From assembly GCA_938073745.1 (NCBI GenBank), contig CALJFR010000052.1, positions 1-34,384 on the forward strand: a stretch of 34,384 bases of DNA, read 5' to 3'. Below are positions 10,231 through 19,399 of this stretch, piece by piece (position 1 is the first letter of the stretch; each line of letters begins with the position of its first letter). Below the pieces are notes generated by a model that was not told where the DNA came from, made no database searches, and saw only the letters and a program-made list of their open reading frames with translations. The DNA comes from an uncultured Flavobacteriales bacterium (GTDB lineage: Bacteria; Bacteroidota; Bacteroidia; Flavobacteriales; BACL11). Both the position numbers and the translations under genes were made by a program.

Positions 10231-10632
10231 ATGTATACAGATCCAATATCAGATTATTTAACAAGACTAAGAAATGCACAAATGGCTGGTCACAAAGTTG
10301 TTGATATACCTGCATCTAACTTGAAAAAAGAAATAACAAAAATCCTTCATGAAAAAGGATATATTCTTAATTATAAATTTGAAGATGAAGTGAATTTTCA
10401 AGGTAATATTAAGGTTGCTTTAAAGTACAATGTAAGAACAAAAATGCCAGCAATTAAAAAACTTATTAGAATTAGTAAGCCAGGCTTAAGAAAATATACT
10501 GATTCTAAAAATTTACCAAGAGTAATTAATGGTTTGGGAATCGCAATTATTTCTACATCAAATGGAGTAATAACAGATAAAGAAGCAAGAGACTTAAATA
10601 TTGGTGGTGAAGTAATATGCCACGTTTATTAA
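10231..10632 (+). CDS. rpsH: 30S ribosomal protein S8
   Basis: 133 aa. S8 is a primary binder of the 16S rRNA central domain. It shows the start [18 protein letters not shown], the middle [15 protein letters not shown] and the conserved [19 protein letters not shown] block. In E. coli S8 represses the spc operon by binding mRNA near rplE; I could not recognise that site here. Confidence 0.98.
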   Translation: MYTDPISDYLTRLRNAQMAGHKVVDIPASNLKKEITKILHEKGYILNYKFEDEVNFQGNIKVALKYNVRTKMPAIKKLIRISKPGLRKYTDSKNLPRVINGLGIAIISTSNGVITDKEARDLNIGGEVICHVY

Positions 10633-10651
10633 TAAATATAAGTAATTAGAA

Positions 10652-11203
10652 ATGTCAAGAATAGGAAATAACCCGATAAGTATACCTGAAGGAGTGTCAG
10701 TTAATTTTAATAATAATGTTATTAATGTTAAGGGTAAGTTAGGAGAATTGTCTCAAGATATTAACTCAAATATTAGTTTAAATATTTCTGATAATGAGAT
10801 TGTTTTTTCAAGATCTAATGATCAAAAAGAAAACAGATCATTACATGGCTTATACAGAGCATTAGTATCTAATATGATTATTGGTGTTAGTGATGGTTAC
10901 ACAAAAAAATTAGAATTAATTGGTGTTGGTTACAGAGCCATAGCAAGTGGTCAAAAACTTGACTTTTCTGTAGGATTTTCACACAATATTGTTTTTGAAA
11001 TTCCAGCTGAAGTTAAAGTTACAGCGGAAACAGAAAAAGGTAAAGCCCCTGTGATTACATTAACTTCTCATGACAAACAATTATTAGGTGCTGTTGCTTC
11101 AAAGATTAGATCTTACAGAAAACCAGAGCCATATAAAGGAAAAGGGATTAGATACATGGGAGAATATGTTAGAAGAAAAGCAGGTAAAACTGCAGCTAGC
11201 TAA
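10652..11203 (+). CDS. rplF: 50S ribosomal protein L6
   Basis: 183 aa, two repeats of the L6 fold. It lies near the factor-binding centre and the sarcin-ricin loop. The start [17 protein letters not shown], the [15 protein letters not shown] block between the repeats and the C-terminal [19 protein letters not shown] are diagnostic. It follows rpsH by 19 nt. Confidence 0.98.
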   Translation: MSRIGNNPISIPEGVSVNFNNNVINVKGKLGELSQDINSNISLNISDNEIVFSRSNDQKENRSLHGLYRALVSNMIIGVSDGYTKKLELIGVGYRAIASGQKLDFSVGFSHNIVFEIPAEVKVTAETEKGKAPVITLTSHDKQLLGAVASKIRSYRKPEPYKGKGIRYMGEYVRRKAGKTAAS

Positions 11204-11214
11204 AAAAAATAAAT

Positions 11215-11571
11215 ATGATAAAGTCAAAGAAAGATAAAAGACAAAAAGCAAGATTTAAGATTAGAAAACGTATTTCTGGAACAAAAGAAATGCCAAGACT
11301 TGCTGTGTTTAGAAGTAATAAAGAGATATATGCTCAGTTAATTGATGATGATTCATCATCAACCTTAGTTGCTGCATCATCTAGAGAAAAAGCTTCTTCA
11401 AAAGATAAAACTAATAAAGTTGATCAAGCTAAGTTAGTTGGTAAGTTAATTGCTGAAAGAGCAAAGGATGCTGGTGTGAAAAGTGTCGTTTTTGACAGAG
11501 GAGGTTTTTTATACCATGGAAGAGTAAAAGCTTTAGCTGATTCAGCTAGAGAAGCAGGATTAAATTTTTAA
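11215..11571 (+). CDS. rplR: 50S ribosomal protein L18
   Basis: 118 aa. L18 binds 5S rRNA together with L5. [33 protein letters not shown] is the recognisable N-terminal half; [26 protein letters not shown] is the conserved end. A Ser/Lys-rich stretch in the middle ([14 protein letters not shown]) is usual for the family. Confidence 0.97.
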   Translation: MIKSKKDKRQKARFKIRKRISGTKEMPRLAVFRSNKEIYAQLIDDDSSSTLVAASSREKASSKDKTNKVDQAKLVGKLIAERAKDAGVKSVVFDRGGFLYHGRVKALADSAREAGLNF

Positions 11572-11580
11572 TAAATATAT

Positions 11581-12105
11581 ATGTTAGAATTAGCAAAAGA
11601 TAAAAAAGTAAAAATATCATCTGATATTGAACTAAAGGACAGACTAGTTGGTATTCAACGTGTTGTTAAGGTAACAAAAGGAGGTAGAGCTTTTGGATTT
11701 TCAGCAATAGTTGTAGTTGGTGATGAAAAAAGTATTGTTGGAATAGGATTAGGAAAATCTAAAGATGTATCAACAGCAATTGCAAAGGCTATTGAAGCTG
11801 CTAAGAAAAATCTTGTTAGAGTTCCTATTCTTAAAGGAACAATTCCTCATGAACAAGCAAGTAAGTTTGGTGGTTCACAAGTTTTAATCAAACCTGCTTC
11901 TAATGGTACTGGAGTAAAAGCTGGAGGAGCAATGCGTGCTGTTTTAGAAAGCGCAGGAGTAAAAGATGTTCTTGCAAAATCTAAAGGATCGTCTAATCCT
12001 CACAACTTAGTTAAGGCAACGCTAAAAGCACTTTTAGAACTTAGAGATGCAAGAACTGTTGCAATGCAGAGAGGGATTAAAATGGATAAGGTATTTAACG
12101 GATAA
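11581..12105 (+). CDS. rpsE: 30S ribosomal protein S5
   Basis: 174 aa. S5 lines the mRNA entry channel and affects fidelity. The N-terminal double-stranded RNA-binding-type domain has [19 protein letters not shown], followed by [20 protein letters not shown] and the C-terminal [16 protein letters not shown]. The start at ATG 11581 gives a usual N-terminus; nothing upstream suggests a longer form. Confidence 0.98.
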   Translation: MLELAKDKKVKISSDIELKDRLVGIQRVVKVTKGGRAFGFSAIVVVGDEKSIVGIGLGKSKDVSTAIAKAIEAAKKNLVRVPILKGTIPHEQASKFGGSQVLIKPASNGTGVKAGGAMRAVLESAGVKDVLAKSKGSSNPHNLVKATLKALLELRDARTVAMQRGIKMDKVFNG

Positions 12106-12114
12106 AAATTTATC

Positions 12115-12291
12115 ATGAGTAAGATTAAAATAAAACAAGTTAGAAGTAGAATTGGTAGACCAAAAGATCAGAAAAGAACTTTAGACGCACTTGGTTTAAG
12201 AAAAATGAATCAAATAGTTGAGCATAATGTAACACCTCAAATTGAAGGTATGATAAAAAAAATTAATCATTTAATTACAATTGTAGAATAA
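12115..12291 (+). CDS. rpmD: 50S ribosomal protein L30
   Basis: 58 aa, ATG at 12115 and TAA at 12289-12291. My translation begins MSKIKIKQVRSRIGRPKDQK and continues with RTLDALGLRKMNQIVEHN, the diagnostic L30 pattern (GR.K.Q..TL.aLGL.k). L30 binds 23S rRNA on the back of the 50S. The gene fills the 188-nt space between rpsE (9-nt gap) and rplO (2-nt gap), where rpmD belongs in spc operons. Confidence 0.95.
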   Translation: MSKIKIKQVRSRIGRPKDQKRTLDALGLRKMNQIVEHNVTPQIEGMIKKINHLITIVE

Positions 12292-12293
12292 TT

Positions 12294-12746
12294 ATGGAAT
12301 TACACAACTTAAAACCTGCAGAGGGTTCAACAAAAAACAGAAAAAGAGTTGGTCGTGGTGAAGGCTCCAAAAGAGGAGGAACGTCAACAAGAGGTCATAA
12401 AGGTGCTAAATCTAGATCTGGTTATTCACGCAAAGTAGGATTCGAAGGTGGTCAACAACCACTTCAGAGAAGAGTACCGAAATTTGGTTTCACTAATCCA
12501 AACAGGGTTGAATACAATGGCGTAAACATAGATACATTACAACAATTATTCGACAGTAAAAAAATAAAATCTAAGGTAGATAAACAAACTTTAATTGATA
12601 ATGGTCTTGTCCAGAAGAATGATTTGGTAAAAATTCTTGGAAGAGGTGAATTAAAATCTAAGCTTTCTGTAACTGCTGATGCATTTTCAAGCACTGCAAA
12701 AGCGGCTATAGAAAAAGCAGGTGGTTCTGCTAACATAACAGAATAA
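12294..12746 (+). CDS. rplO: 50S ribosomal protein L15
   Basis: 150 aa. L15 is a late assembly protein whose basic N-terminal tail enters the rRNA core. The tail shows LHNLKPAEGSTKNRKRVGRG followed by a Gly/Arg/Lys-rich stretch; FEGGQQPLQRRVPKFGF is the conserved signature. The C-terminal domain (VKILGRGELKSKLSVTADAFS) is intact. Ends 4 nt before secY. Confidence 0.98.
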   Translation: MELHNLKPAEGSTKNRKRVGRGEGSKRGGTSTRGHKGAKSRSGYSRKVGFEGGQQPLQRRVPKFGFTNPNRVEYNGVNIDTLQQLFDSKKIKSKVDKQTLIDNGLVQKNDLVKILGRGELKSKLSVTADAFSSTAKAAIEKAGGSANITE

Positions 12747-12750
12747 TAAA

Positions 12751-14088
12751 ATGAAGAAATTAATCGAAACTATAAGAAATATTTGGAATATTGAAGATCT
12801 AAGAGACAGACTTTTAGTTACTCTAGGTATTCTAGCTATTTATAGATTTGGTTCTTTTGTTGTTATTCCTGGAGTAGATCCGGCACAATTGTCTGCACTT
12901 CAAGATCAAACAGCTGATGGTTTACTTGGTCTATTAAATATGTTTACAGGTGGTGCTTTTTCTCAAGCATCAATTTTTGCATTAGGGATTATGCCCTATA
13001 TTTCTGCTTCTATTGTTGTACAACTACTTGGAATGGCTGTTCCATATTTTCAAAAATTACAAAAAGAAGGTGAGAGTGGTAGAAGAAAGATTAATAATAT
13101 CACTAGATATTTAACAATATTGATTACTGGAGGACAAGCACCTGGTTACATTGCTAATTTACAAGCGACATTACCTGAAACTGCATTTTTACTTCCAGCA
13201 GGTGGGTTTTGGCTATCATCAATTATTATTCTTGTTACTGGTACTATGTTTGTGATGTGGTTAGGTGAAAAAATTACTGATAGAGGTGTAGGAAATGGAA
13301 TCTCATTATTAATTATGATCGGAATTATTGCAAGTTTCCCTCAGTCACTAATGCAAGAATTTGTTTCTGCTCTTGGAAGTACAGGGGGTGGTTTAGTAGT
13401 TTTTCTTGTTGAAATGATACTATTATTATTTGTAATTTTGGTGACAATACTGTTGGTACAGGGTACAAGAAGAATACCTGTTCAGTATGCTAAAAGAGTT
13501 GTTGGCAACAAACAATATGGTGGTGTCAGACAATTTATTCCATTAAAGGTTAATGCTGCTGGAGTTATGCCAATCATTTTTGCTCAAGCAATAATGTTCG
13601 TGCCCATCACATTAGTTGGTTTTTCGGAAAACGAATCTTTACAAGGTATAGCTGCTGTTTTAACAGATTTTCAAGGCCTATGGTACAATGTTTTATTTTT
13701 CTTTATGATTGTAGCTTTTACGTACTTTTATACTGCAATGACAGTCAATCCTAATCAGATGGCTGATGATATGAAGAAAAATGGTGGCTTTATTCCTGGT
13801 ATAAAACCTGGAAGAGCAACAGCAGATTATTTAGATAATATTATGTCTCGTATAACCTTTCCTGGATCATTATTTTTAGGATTGGTTGCAATTTTACCTG
13901 CTTTTGCAATGCAAGGTGGAGTAAATATACAATTTGCACAGTTTTATGGAGGTACATCTTTATTAATATTAGTTGGTGTAATATTAGATACACTTCAACA
14001 AATTGAAAGTCACTTATTGATGCGTCATTATGATGGCTTAATGGAGTCGGGAAGGATAAAAGGAAAATCTTCTGGAAGAATAATGTAA
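12751..14088 (+). CDS. secY: Protein translocase subunit SecY
   Basis: 445 aa, ten predicted membrane segments. SecY is the channel of the Sec translocon in the inner membrane and carries all Sec-dependent exports, including the T9SS cargo at the window ends. Recognisable are IPGVDPAQLSAL near the start, SIFALGIMPYISASIVVQL (second membrane segment), and the cytoplasmic loops with RRIPVQYAKRVVG and NPNQMADDMKKNGGFIPGI. The C-terminus RGSGRI-like tail (KGKSSGRIM) is present. The adk gene that follows secY in many bacteria is missing; map comes next after 10 nt. Confidence 0.98.
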   Translation: MKKLIETIRNIWNIEDLRDRLLVTLGILAIYRFGSFVVIPGVDPAQLSALQDQTADGLLGLLNMFTGGAFSQASIFALGIMPYISASIVVQLLGMAVPYFQKLQKEGESGRRKINNITRYLTILITGGQAPGYIANLQATLPETAFLLPAGGFWLSSIIILVTGTMFVMWLGEKITDRGVGNGISLLIMIGIIASFPQSLMQEFVSALGSTGGGLVVFLVEMILLLFVILVTILLVQGTRRIPVQYAKRVVGNKQYGGVRQFIPLKVNAAGVMPIIFAQAIMFVPITLVGFSENESLQGIAAVLTDFQGLWYNVLFFFMIVAFTYFYTAMTVNPNQMADDMKKNGGFIPGIKPGRATADYLDNIMSRITFPGSLFLGLVAILPAFAMQGGVNIQFAQFYGGTSLLILVGVILDTLQQIESHLLMRHYDGLMESGRIKGKSSGRIM

Positions 14089-14098
14089 TCATTTTATA

Positions 14099-14881
14099 AT
14101 GATTTATTATAAGTCAGAAGAAGAGATTGATTTGGTTAGAGAAAGTTCTTTACTTGTTGCAAAAACTCATGCTGAAATAGCAAGGCATATTAAGCCAGGT
14201 ATTTCTTCATTGGAATTAGACTTATTAGCTGAAGAGTTCATCAGAGATAATGGAGGTATTCCAGCCTTTAAAGGCTATAATGGATTCCCTTGCACATTAT
14301 GTGTATCTCCAAATGAACAAGTTGTGCATGGAATTCCTAATAAAGATATCTTAAAAGAAGGAACTGTTCTATCTGTAGATTGTGGAGTTCTAATGAATGA
14401 ATATTACGGAGACTCTGCATACACCTATGAGATTGGTAATGTTGATGAAAATATAAGAGAACTTTTAAAAGTTACTAAAGAATCATTATATAAAGGTATT
14501 GAAAAAGCAATCGCAGGAAATAGAATAGGCGATATTAGTTATGCTGTTCAAGAACATGCTGAAGCCAATAATTATGGAGTAGTAAGGGAATTAGTTGGTC
14601 ATGGAATTGGAAGAAAACTACACGAAAGTCCTGAAGTCCCAAATTATGGCAGAAGAGGTTCTGGAATTAAATTGAAAAAAGGTTTAGTAATTGCAATTGA
14701 ACCAATGATTAATATGGGAAAAAGAGATATAATGCAACATAGAGATGGATGGACAATAACTACAATTGACAAAAAACCATCTGCACATTTTGAGCATACG
14801 ATTGTTGTTCGAGAAGGTGAAGCTGAGATTTTGTCAAGTTTTAAAGAAATAGAAGAAGTAATAAAAAAAAGAAATGGCTAA
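14099..14881 (+). CDS. map: Methionine aminopeptidase, type I
   Basis: 260 aa cytosolic metalloenzyme that removes the initiator Met from new proteins. Expected active-site residues are visible: His77 (VVHGIP), metal ligands Asp94 and Asp105 (SVDCGV, GDSAYTY), His168 (GHGIG), Glu201 (EPM) and Glu232 (FEHT). There is no N-terminal extension, which is the short bacterial type Ia layout. The 3' end overlaps infA by 8 nt. A run of eight A (14863-14870) lies just before the stop but the frame is intact. Confidence 0.97.
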   Translation: MIYYKSEEEIDLVRESSLLVAKTHAEIARHIKPGISSLELDLLAEEFIRDNGGIPAFKGYNGFPCTLCVSPNEQVVHGIPNKDILKEGTVLSVDCGVLMNEYYGDSAYTYEIGNVDENIRELLKVTKESLYKGIEKAIAGNRIGDISYAVQEHAEANNYGVVRELVGHGIGRKLHESPEVPNYGRRGSGIKLKKGLVIAIEPMINMGKRDIMQHRDGWTITTIDKKPSAHFEHTIVVREGEAEILSSFKEIEEVIKKRNG

Positions 14882-15089
14882 ACAAGCTAATATAGAATTA
14901 GATGGTACGATAACACAGGCATTATCAAATGCAATGTTTCGTGTGGAATTAGAAAATGAGCATATTGTAACTGCACATATTTCTGGTAAAATGAGGAAAT
15001 TCTATATTAAATTATTACCAGGTGATAAAGTGAAGTTGGAGATGTCTCCATATGATTTGACAAAAGCTAGAATTACTTATAGATACTAA
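14874..15089 (+). CDS. infA: Translation initiation factor IF-1
   Basis: 71 aa, a single S1/OB-fold domain. IF-1 occupies the A site of the 30S subunit during initiation. The sequence is near consensus: [40 protein letters not shown] and [15 protein letters not shown]. It starts inside the last codons of map (8-nt overlap, ATGGCTAA), so translation is probably coupled. Confidence 0.97.
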   Translation: MAKQANIELDGTITQALSNAMFRVELENEHIVTAHISGKMRKFYIKLLPGDKVKLEMSPYDLTKARITYRY

Positions 15090-15100
15090 AAATAAAAAAA

Positions 15101-15217
15101 ATGAAAGTAAGAGCATCAGTAAAGAAAAGAAGTGATGAATGTAAAATCGTCAAAAGAAAAGGAAGATTATACGTTATCAATAAAAAGAATCCAAAATTTA
15201 AACAAAGACAAGGTTAA
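15101..15217 (+). CDS. rpmJ: 50S ribosomal protein L36, cysteine-poor form
   Basis: 38 aa, ATG at 15101 and TAA at 15215-15217. My translation begins [20 protein letters not shown] and ends NPKFKQRQG, the L36 signature. Zinc-binding L36 has three Cys and one His; here only one Cys (Cys14) remains and the others are Ser/Asn/Phe, so this form should not hold zinc. I recall this as usual in Bacteroidota. It lies in the standard place between infA (11-nt gap) and rpsM (5-nt gap). Confidence 0.95.
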   Translation: MKVRASVKKRSDECKIVKRKGRLYVINKKNPKFKQRQG

Positions 15218-15222
15218 AAACT

Positions 15223-15600
15223 ATGGCTAGAATAAAAGGAATTGATTTACCAAAAAACAAAAGAGGAGTTATTGCATTAACTTATTTATATGGAATAGGT
15301 TCTACTTTTGCAGCAAATATTTTAGACGAAGCTAAGGTTTCTCATGATATAAAAGTTCAAGATTGGTCAGATGATCAATCAAGTAAGATAAGATCAATAG
15401 TATCTGATAAATATACAGTTGAGGGAGAGCTTAGAGCTGAAACTCAAACTAATATTAAAAGACTAATGGATATTGGATGTTATAGGGGTATACGTCATCG
15501 TACCGGACTTCCATTAAGAGGTCAGAAGACAAAAAACAATTCTAGAACTAGAAAAGGAAAAAGAAAAACAGTTGCAAATAAAAAAATAGCAACCAAATAA
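15223..15600 (+). CDS. rpsM: 30S ribosomal protein S13
   Basis: 125 aa. S13 sits in the 30S head, contacts P-site tRNA through its basic tail and forms intersubunit bridges. [19 protein letters not shown] starts the protein; the helix-two-turn-helix region reads [16 protein letters not shown], and [20 protein letters not shown] is the signature. The tail is Lys/Arg-rich. First gene of the alpha-operon section. Confidence 0.98.
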   Translation: MARIKGIDLPKNKRGVIALTYLYGIGSTFAANILDEAKVSHDIKVQDWSDDQSSKIRSIVSDKYTVEGELRAETQTNIKRLMDIGCYRGIRHRTGLPLRGQKTKNNSRTRKGKRKTVANKKIATK

Positions 15601-15608
15601 ATTAAATA

Positions 15609-15989
15609 ATGGCTAAAACATCAAAAAAGAATAAAGTTAAAGTTGAATCTGAAGGTCAAGCTCATATTCAGGCAACATTTAATAATATAATTATATCAAT
15701 AACAAACAAAAATGGCCAGGTTATTTCTTGGTCTTCTGCTGGTAAAATGGGTTTTAGAGGATCTAAGAAAAATACACCTTATGCAGCTCAATTAGCTGCA
15801 GAAGATTGTACGAAAGTAGCACTTGAAGCAGGTCTTAAAAGGGTTAAGGTTTTTGTTAAAGGTCCTGGTGCTGGTAGAGAATCTGCAATTAGAACTATTC
15901 ATAATAATGGAGTTTTAGTTACTGAAATAGTGGATGTTACACCTGTACCACATAATGGTTGCAGACCTCCTAAGAAAAGAAGAGTTTAA
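15609..15989 (+). CDS. rpsK: 30S ribosomal protein S11
   Basis: 126 aa. S11 lies on the 30S platform and contacts the mRNA near the E site. The signature [20 protein letters not shown] at the start, GRESAIRTI in the middle and the C-terminal [17 protein letters not shown] are near consensus. An 18-nt A/T gap leads to rpsD. Confidence 0.98.
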   Translation: MAKTSKKNKVKVESEGQAHIQATFNNIIISITNKNGQVISWSSAGKMGFRGSKKNTPYAAQLAAEDCTKVALEAGLKRVKVFVKGPGAGRESAIRTIHNNGVLVTEIVDVTPVPHNGCRPPKKRRV

Positions 15990-16007
15990 TTAATAAAAAA
16001 TTATAAA

Positions 16008-16613
16008 ATGGCAAGATACACAGGACCAACGTCAAGAATTTCAAGAAGATTTGGAGAGCCAATTTTTGGACCAGATAAGGCTTTAGCAAAAAAAGCTTAT
16101 GCTCCAGGACAACATGGTAATTCAAGAAGAAGAGGAAAGAAATCAGAATATGGTGTTCAGCTTGATGAAAAACAAAAGGCAAAATACACTTATGGTATAT
16201 TAGAGAAGCAATTTTCAAATCTTTTTAAAGAAGCTTTACGAAGAAAGGGTATTACAGGTGAGATTCTTCTTCAAATGTGTGAATTAAGGTTAGATAATGT
16301 TGTTTACAGATTAGGCATAGCGCCAACAAGAAGAGCTGCTCGTCAATTTGTCACTCATAGACATATTATGGTTAACGATAAGCTTGTAAATATTCCTTCT
16401 TATGCTCTTGGTGTTGGAGATATTGTTAGTGTGAGAGAACGTTCAAAGTCTATGGAAGCTATAAATAATTCTGTTGCTAATCATAACAGTCAAATGGAAT
16501 GGTTAGAATTTAATCCTGACTCAAAAGTTGGTAAAATTCTTTCATCTCCTGAAAGAATTCAAATTCCTGAAAATATTAATGAACAATTGATTGTTGAGTT
16601 GTACTCTAAATAA
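16008..16613 (+). CDS. rpsD: 30S ribosomal protein S4, zinc-free form
   Basis: 201 aa. S4 nucleates assembly of the 30S body. The N-terminal region has [20 protein letters not shown] and no CxxC zinc motif. The S4 RNA-binding domain is around [20 protein letters not shown] and [17 protein letters not shown]. In E. coli S4 represses the alpha operon by binding an rpsM leader pseudoknot; here the rpmJ-rpsM gap is 5 nt, so such control would have to use coding sequence. A longer A-rich gap (23 nt) follows. Confidence 0.98.
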   Translation: MARYTGPTSRISRRFGEPIFGPDKALAKKAYAPGQHGNSRRRGKKSEYGVQLDEKQKAKYTYGILEKQFSNLFKEALRRKGITGEILLQMCELRLDNVVYRLGIAPTRRAARQFVTHRHIMVNDKLVNIPSYALGVGDIVSVRERSKSMEAINNSVANHNSQMEWLEFNPDSKVGKILSSPERIQIPENINEQLIVELYSK

Positions 16614-16636
16614 AAAATAAATAAAAAATAAAAAAT

Positions 16637-17620
16637 ATGCAAATTTTAGATTTTCAAAAACCAGATGAAGTAATAATGATTAACGAAGAAGCTAATCAAG
16701 GTAGCTTCGAGTTCCGTCCTTTAGAACCTGGCTACGGTCTTACTGTTGGTAATGCTGTGAGAAGAGTATTATTGTCATCTCTTGAAGGTTATGCAATTAC
16801 ATCTATCAAAATTAAAGGTGTTGATCATGAATTCTCTACAATTAAAGGTGTTGTTCATGATGTAACAGAGATAATTCTAAATTTAAAACAAATTAGATTC
16901 AAACAACAAATTAATGATATTGAAGAAGAAAATGCAAGTATTACTGTCAAAGGTCAAGAGACGTTAACAGGTGCTGATATCGCAAATGGATTATCTAATT
17001 TTCAAGTTTTAAACCCAGATCATATTATTTGTGAAATGGGTAAAAACGTTGAGTTTTCAATGGAATTTGCAATTAAAAAAGGAAGAGGTTATGTATCTGC
17101 AGAGAATAATGTAGTAGAAGATGCCCCAATTGGTACTATAGCTATTGATTCAATATTTACTCCAATTAAAAATGTAAATTATAATATTGAAAATTACAGA
17201 GTCGGTCAAAAAACAGACTTTGAGAAGTTAAATATAAATATTACTACCGATGGTTCTATTGATCCAAAATTAGCTTTAACTGAAGCATCTAAAATTTTGA
17301 TTCAGCATTTTATGCTTTTCTCTGACGAAAAAATAAATCTTGAAACAGATAATGTTGATGATTTTGATGAAGATACACTACACATGAGACAATTGCTAAA
17401 AACTGAGTTGACTGACTTTGGTTTATCTGTTAGAGCTTTAAATTGCTTAAAAACAGCTGAAGTATTTACATTAGGAGAGTTGGTTTCTTTTAAGAAAAGT
17501 GACATGTTAAAGTTTAGAAATTTTGGTAAAAAGTCTTTGACTGAGCTGGAAGAACTTATTGATGACAAAGGCTTACACTTCGGATTTGATACTTCGATTT
17601 ATAATTTAGATAACGAATAA
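16637..17620 (+). CDS. rpoA: DNA-directed RNA polymerase subunit alpha
   Basis: 327 aa. Alpha dimerises to start RNA polymerase assembly, and its C-terminal domain binds UP elements and activators. The N-terminal domain covers about 1-230 ([23 protein letters not shown] is the dimer-interface signature). The C-terminal domain (about 245-320) shows [20 protein letters not shown] and [16 protein letters not shown], the helix-hairpin-helix region. It is preceded by the widest gap in the array (23 nt, almost only A and T). Confidence 0.98.
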   Translation: MQILDFQKPDEVIMINEEANQGSFEFRPLEPGYGLTVGNAVRRVLLSSLEGYAITSIKIKGVDHEFSTIKGVVHDVTEIILNLKQIRFKQQINDIEEENASITVKGQETLTGADIANGLSNFQVLNPDHIICEMGKNVEFSMEFAIKKGRGYVSAENNVVEDAPIGTIAIDSIFTPIKNVNYNIENYRVGQKTDFEKLNINITTDGSIDPKLALTEASKILIQHFMLFSDEKINLETDNVDDFDEDTLHMRQLLKTELTDFGLSVRALNCLKTAEVFTLGELVSFKKSDMLKFRNFGKKSLTELEELIDDKGLHFGFDTSIYNLDNE

Positions 17621-17624
17621 TAAA

Positions 17625-18203
17625 ATGAGACACGGAAAAAAGTTTAATCATCTAGGAAGAAAGGCAGCTCATAGAAAAGCTATGCTAGCTAACATGGCTT
17701 GTTCTTTAATAGAGCACAAAAGAATTAAAACAACATTAGCAAAGGCAAAAGCTTTGAGAATGTATATTGAGCCTTTAATTACAAAGTCTAAGAATGATAC
17801 TACTCATTCTAGAAGAGTTGTTTTTAGTTATCTTAAACAAAAAGAAGCTATAACTGAATTATTTGGAGATATATCATCTAAAGTTTCAGAAAGAAATGGA
17901 GGATATACCAGAATATTAAAATTAAGTAATAGACTTGGCGATAATGCTCAGATGTGTTTTATTGAACTTGTTGACTATAATTCAGATTATATCACTGAAA
18001 AATCCGAATCAAAAAAATCTAGAAGAAGTAGAAGAAAATCTTCTAATACTGTAAAATCTAATGTTGAAACTAAAGACGATAAGATAATAGAAGATGCTGA
18101 AGTAATAAATGAAAATCCAGCAGTTGAGGAAACTCCAGCAGTAGAGGAAACTCCAGCCGTAGAGGAAACTCCAGCAGCTGATGAAAACGATAAAAAAGAA
18201 TAA
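17625..18203 (+). CDS. rplQ: 50S ribosomal protein L17 with acidic C-terminal repeat tail
   Basis: 192 aa. Residues 1-118 are a normal L17 ([20 protein letters not shown] at the start, [10 protein letters not shown] at the end), a protein near the tunnel exit. Residues 119-192 are an extension: a basic Ser/Arg/Lys segment ([14 protein letters not shown]) and then an acidic segment with three exact VEETPA units (167-184), encoded by three 18-bp near-identical repeats. Bacteroidota L17 often has an extension, but its function is unknown to me. Last gene of the super-operon; an intrinsic terminator starts 33 nt after the stop. Confidence 0.96.
   Translation: MRHGKKFNHLGRKAAHRKAMLANMACSLIEHKRIKTTLAKAKALRMYIEPLITKSKNDTTHSRRVVFSYLKQKEAITELFGDISSKVSERNGGYTRILKLSNRLGDNAQMCFIELVDYNSDYITEKSESKKSRRSRRKSSNTVKSNVETKDDKIIEDAEVINENPAVEETPAVEETPAVEETPAADENDKKE
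18123..18176 (+). repeat. In-frame 18-bp tandem repeat in the rplQ tail
   Basis: Three consecutive 18-bp units (18123-18140, 18141-18158, 18159-18176) encode VEETPA each. They differ at only two positions (GTT/GTA and GCA/GCC). A degenerate partial unit (GAAAATCCAGCA) precedes them. The near identity at third codon positions suggests recent duplication, so copy number may vary between strains. Confidence 0.9.
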
Positions 18204-18235
18204 TAATAGTAGATATTAATATGACAAAATAATTT

Positions 18236-18272
18236 AAAAAGGATAAAGCATTGTGTTTTGTCCTTTTTTTTT
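18236..18272 (+). terminator. Rho-independent terminator of the ribosomal super-operon
   Basis: Left arm AAAAAGGATAAA (18236-18247) pairs with TTTGTCCTTTTT (18257-18268) through 12 pairs including one T-G wobble; the loop is 9 nt. The right arm runs into a stretch of T to 18272. It sits between the rplQ stop and carA. The complementary A tract on the left could let it work on both strands. Confidence 0.85.
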
Positions 18273-18286
18273 AATTTTAATTTATT

Positions 18287-19399
18287 ATGGATTATAAGAA
18301 AAAAAATAAGGCAGTATTATTATTGGAAGATGGAACTGTATTTCACGGTTTTGCAGCAGGAAAAGAAGGGTATGCTACTGGAGAATTATGTTTTAATACT
18401 GGTATGACAGGATATCAAGAAGTATTTACAGACCCCTCTTATTATGGGCAATTAATGATTACAACTAATGCACATATAGGAAATTATGGCGTAAAGGATG
18501 CTGATGTTGAATCAGATGAAATTAGAATTTCTGGATTAATATGTAAAAATTTAAATACTACTTATTCTAGAGCAGCAGGTGATGGAAATGTAAATGATTA
18601 TTTTATCAATAATAATAAGGTAATTATTACCGATGTTGACACTCGAGCTGTAGTACGCCATATTAGAGATAAGGGCGCTATGAATGCCATTATTTCAAAT
18701 GATAATACAGATATAGTAGAATTATCTGAAAAATTAAATGATATTCCTTCAATGCAAGGATTGGAACTTGCTTCAAAAGTATCAACTAAAAAACCTTATT
18801 TTTTTGGTGATGAAATTTCAAAATTTAAAGTTGCTGTTTTAGATCTTGGGATTAAAACAAATATTTTAAGATGCTTGTCCGAAAGAGGTTGTTATTTAAA
18901 AGTTTTTCCAATTAATTCATCTTACAAAGAATTGAATTCATTTAACCCTGATGGATTTTTCTTGTCAAATGGTCCTGGTGATCCTTCAGTTATGAAGCGG
19001 GTTATTAATACAACAAAAGATATTACAAGTGATGGAAAACCTGTTTTTGGTATTTGTTTGGGTCATCAAATTTTAGCACTATCTGAAGGAGTTAGTACTT
19101 ATAAAATGCATAATGGGCATAGAGGAATAAATCACCCTGTTAGAAATATTATAACTGGAAAATCTGAGGTCACTTCTCAAAATCACGGATTTAGTATAAA
19201 GAATGAAGATGTAAAACAAAATTCAAATATTGATATTACTCATATTAACCTTAATGATAATACAGTTGAAGGGATTAGTTTTAATCATAAGAATTGTTTC
19301 TCAGTTCAATATCATCCTGAATCATCACCTGGACCATATGATTCTAGATATCTTTTTGATAAATTTATTAATAGAATGAAAGAATACAAGAGTAAATGA
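18287..19399 (+). CDS. carA: Carbamoyl-phosphate synthase small (glutaminase) subunit
   Basis: 370 aa, normal length. CarA hydrolyses glutamine and passes ammonia to CarB for carbamoyl phosphate, the precursor of pyrimidines and arginine. The N-terminal CPSase_sm_chain domain covers about 1-150 ([17 protein letters not shown]). The class I glutamine amidotransferase domain (about 181-365) has the nucleophile Cys257 in GICLGHQ and the triad partners His343 and Glu345 in QYHPESSPG. The large subunit gene carB is not adjacent. The start is 14 nt after the terminator T run and I find no TAnnTTTG element between, so expression may rely on read-through or a non-consensus promoter. The TGA stop overlaps the eno ATG by 4 nt (ATGA). 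Confidence 0.97.
   Translation: MDYKKKNKAVLLLEDGTVFHGFAAGKEGYATGELCFNTGMTGYQEVFTDPSYYGQLMITTNAHIGNYGVKDADVESDEIRISGLICKNLNTTYSRAAGDGNVNDYFINNNKVIITDVDTRAVVRHIRDKGAMNAIISNDNTDIVELSEKLNDIPSMQGLELASKVSTKKPYFFGDEISKFKVAVLDLGIKTNILRCLSERGCYLKVFPINSSYKELNSFNPDGFFLSNGPGDPSVMKRVINTTKDITSDGKPVFGICLGHQILALSEGVSTYKMHNGHRGINHPVRNIITGKSEVTSQNHGFSIKNEDVKQNSNIDITHINLNDNTVEGISFNHKNCFSVQYHPESSPGPYDSRYLFDKFINRMKEYKSK

Noticed and set aside
14863-14870. Run of eight A near the map stop codon as a possible frameshift site
   Set aside because: The normal frame ends cleanly in the infA overlap and no downstream stimulatory structure is visible. A runs are common in this DNA.
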